From an archaeon (GTDB taxonomy: Archaea; Asgardarchaeota; Heimdallarchaeia; Hodarchaeales; S146-22), in contig JAJRXH010000438.1 in NCBI GenBank assembly GCA_024276395.1, positions 1 to 15,528 on the forward strand: 15,528 nucleotides of DNA. The letters are read 5' to 3'. The notes below the pieces were generated by a model. The model ran no database searches. It saw nothing but the letters and a program-made list of their open reading frames with translations, and was not told the DNA's origin. Below are positions 14,105-15,528 of the stretch, piece after piece (position 1 is the stretch's first letter; each line of letters begins with the position of its first letter). Made by a program: the position numbers and the translations under genes.

Positions 14105-15487
14105 CGGTCGGTGACAAAGGAGGAAGTCCACCACCCTTATCCTTACCGGCCAGTTCACGAGGCCACTACCAAGTATCTGTTGTCGCAGCATCACAATGCA
14201 CTTCCCAGCTACGGTCTTCAACAGGTTCAGAACATTGTTGACATCTGCATTCAAGATGCAATCGCACTTCTTGCAAGCGAAAGACCCCTGTACTTACGGC
14301 TGTTTTTATTCACGTTTCCACATACTGAACAAGCTTGAAAGGTGGAGGCTTCATCGGAATCATAGTAGGCAATCCCGTGGTATTCGCACTTGGCCCTTGC
14401 CGTTGCATTCAAACGAAACCAACGGCCTACCATCATAGTAGGCAATCCCGTGGTATTCGCACTTGGCCTTGAGCTTCGGCTTGAAGAGACCATGGGGGAT
14501 GTACCGGAATCTCAGGTTGTTGATGCGTCCCAAGTTCACATACTGCTCGATGACCTTGAGTTCGCCGATCACGAGGTTGCCGATGTGGTTGGCAAGACCA
14601 TACTTAATGATGGAGTTTACTGCTTGGTTCATAAAGTCGTTCACCACATACTTCCGCTTCCTTAGTAGTCACGTTATCCTTTTTCCTATTTTCACGGTTT
14701 GCTTGTCGTAGACTTATTGTAACTTGGATCTTACCTTGTTCCACCAGTGATTGAACGAGTTTAGACCCCTCCCCTGATGAGGAAGGAAGGCCTTTCGTCT
14801 GATACGTCGGTGACGGAGTTATTCGAACCAAAATCGATTGACAGGTAATTACTGCTATCAACTAAACCATTTCAGGTTGTATCTCATACATACATTCGAT
14901 TTCAAGCCATAATCTCTGGCAGCGAGGGCGAATTCTCAAATCCTTTACCTTCTTGCCAATGACGGTCGGGGGAAACGTGAAAGAATGGCAGCGAAAGTCG
15001 AACTTCGTGGCAAAGTTCCGACCAAAGGATAGCCGCACCTGGTTTCCCTCGAATTTGAATATCTTTCTGAAAGATGCACACAAAGCATCCATTCTTGGAC
15101 AAGTATTGTGGAAGGAGTACAGGACGACTGTAATTAACCTTCATTCTCTCCTTGAGAAGGCGAAAAAAAGGATTTCACATTCCGGTCAATGACCTTCATT
15201 GTCTGCTGGACGACCTGCGATAGCAATCGATGGTAGTTCTCGTCGTGCTTGATGAGGTGGGAGGCCTACTTGCACGGGAAGTATTTCCCATGGTTGAAGT
15301 GGTCCTGCCGTACCGTGTAAAACGTAACGTTGTAGAGGTTCTTGGTGAGGTGAACTAGCATTTTGAGGATCCTGTAGGCGTGCTTGTCATATCTCACGTG
15401 GTTTTTCTGGATCTTGTGCTTTTCTTTCCTCATTTTCTCTTCGTTAAACATTCTCATCCGCGTGTTGCCTAAATAGTTTTTTAACAC
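14072..15487 (-). pseudogene. tnpB: tnpB pseudogene (RNA-guided nuclease of IS605 family)
   Basis: Joining frames on the - strand gives a near-complete TnpB. N-terminal segment: HLTKNLYNVTFYTVRQDHF, then ENYHRLLSQVVQQTMKVIDR and NVKSFFRLLKER. The wedge region reads VRLSFGRNFATKF, then FPPTVIGKKVKDLRI and WLEIECMYEIQPEM. RuvC-I is SIDFGSNN (Asp codon 14833-14835), RuvC-II is VIGELK (Glu 14561-14563) and RuvC-III is ILNADVNN (Asp 14243-14245). Zinc-ribbon pairs are CSVC (14320-14331) and CKKC (14264-14275). Lesions: TAG at 15266-15268; frameshifts at the A-run 15163-15169, near 15043-15048, near 14862-14875, near 14761 and at the C-run 14285-14288; TAA at 14714-14716; TGA at 14670-14672; and a 73-bp partial duplication near 14359-14468. 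Catalytic residues survive in pieces, so decay is probably recent. Start taken as GTG 15487, uncertain. Confidence 0.8.
14359..14468. repeat. 37-bp exact direct repeats 73 bp apart within tnpB
   Basis: Bases 14359-14395 and 14432-14468 are identical over 37 bp. Both encode, on the - strand, the TnpB segment AKCEYHGIAYYD. The 36-bp intervening sequence carries a perfect 7-bp inverted repeat (GCCGTTG and CAACGGC). The period of 73 bp shifts the reading frame. The copy nearer the zinc ribbon continues into the expected sequence (SDEASTFQACSVCG), while the other copy is joined to the expected upstream sequence (GLFKPKL), so one repeat plus the intervening block is an insertion. Confidence 0.9.
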
Positions 15488-15528
15488 CCACCTCCCCTTG
15501 CGTGCGCATCCCCACGATCACGCGTTGG

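Larger units (their letters stand above)
14063..15528 (-). mobile_element. Decayed IS200/IS605-family (IS1341-like, tnpB-only) element
   Basis: The last 1.46 kb is visibly GC-richer than the AT-rich host genes and contains no intact long gene. It holds a tnpB remnant on the - strand and a right-end hairpin beside the gelsolin gene. No tnpA (Y1 HUH transposase) remnant is seen, so the element was either non-autonomous or extends past the window. The last 41 bases, upstream of tnpB, contain a weak inverted repeat (GCGTG at 15500-15504, CACGC at 15519-15523) that could be part of the left end, but the window stops there. Confidence 0.65.

Noticed and set aside
14359..14468. Two-repeat CRISPR array (37-bp repeats, 36-bp spacer)
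   Set aside because: Both repeats encode a conserved TnpB segment in frame with its neighbours, only one spacer exists, and there is no leader or cas gene. A duplication within tnpB explains it.
14099..14711. Short + strand reading frames of about 80 codons in the last 1.4 kb
   Set aside because: They are antisense to the tnpB remnant, overlap one another, lack ribosome sites and show no recognisable family.

Overview
The window looks like part of an Asgard archaeal genome. The information-processing genes are archaeal: GINS51, ribosomal protein S27e, aIF2-alpha, Nop10 and an Ard1/RimI-type acetyltransferase. They sit beside genes typical of Asgard archaea: an ESCRT-II EAP30 (Vps22/Vps36-type) homologue, an MglA-like small GTPase, a roadblock protein and a gelsolin-domain protein. 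Host DNA is AT-rich, genes are tightly packed, many starts have Shine-Dalgarno (GGAGG/GGTGA) motifs, and several upstream regions have TATA-like boxes. I cannot name the Asgard lineage from sequence alone.

Layout. (1) 149-2807, + strand: replication/translation cluster GINS51, S27e, aIF2-alpha, Nop10, N-acetyltransferase, ending in a T-rich stretch. (2) 2970-7574, + strand: the most interesting region, a compact run of EAP30/ESCRT-II protein, SPFH/Band-7 protein, a 588-residue winged-helix-repeat protein with FYVE-like and RING-like zinc sites, a small zinc-ribbon protein and an MglA-like GTPase. (3) 7651-8127, - strand: a roadblock/LC7 protein, tail to tail with the GTPase. (4) 8265-9863, + strand: a membrane GT2 glycosyltransferase. 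(5) 10081-12913, - strand: a class I aminotransferase and, upstream of it, an MFS transporter of the GPH/SLC45-like type. (6) 13095-14045, + strand: a gelsolin-domain protein with a long linker and an unrecognised beta-rich C-terminal domain. (7) 14063-15528: a GC-richer, decayed IS200/IS605-type element holding a tnpB pseudogene on the - strand. No tnpA, tRNA, rRNA or CRISPR array is seen.

How the genes may fit together. Region 2 pairs an ESCRT-II core subunit with a membrane-associating SPFH protein, a possible zinc-finger E3-like adaptor and a Ras-superfamily GTPase, with a possible roadblock regulator next door. I infer a membrane-remodelling or cargo-sorting module linking ubiquitin-type recognition, ESCRT and a GTPase switch. 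Gene identities come from motifs read by eye; the joint function is inference. The gelsolin-domain protein about 5 kb downstream is a further cytoskeleton-linked gene but is not in the same operon.
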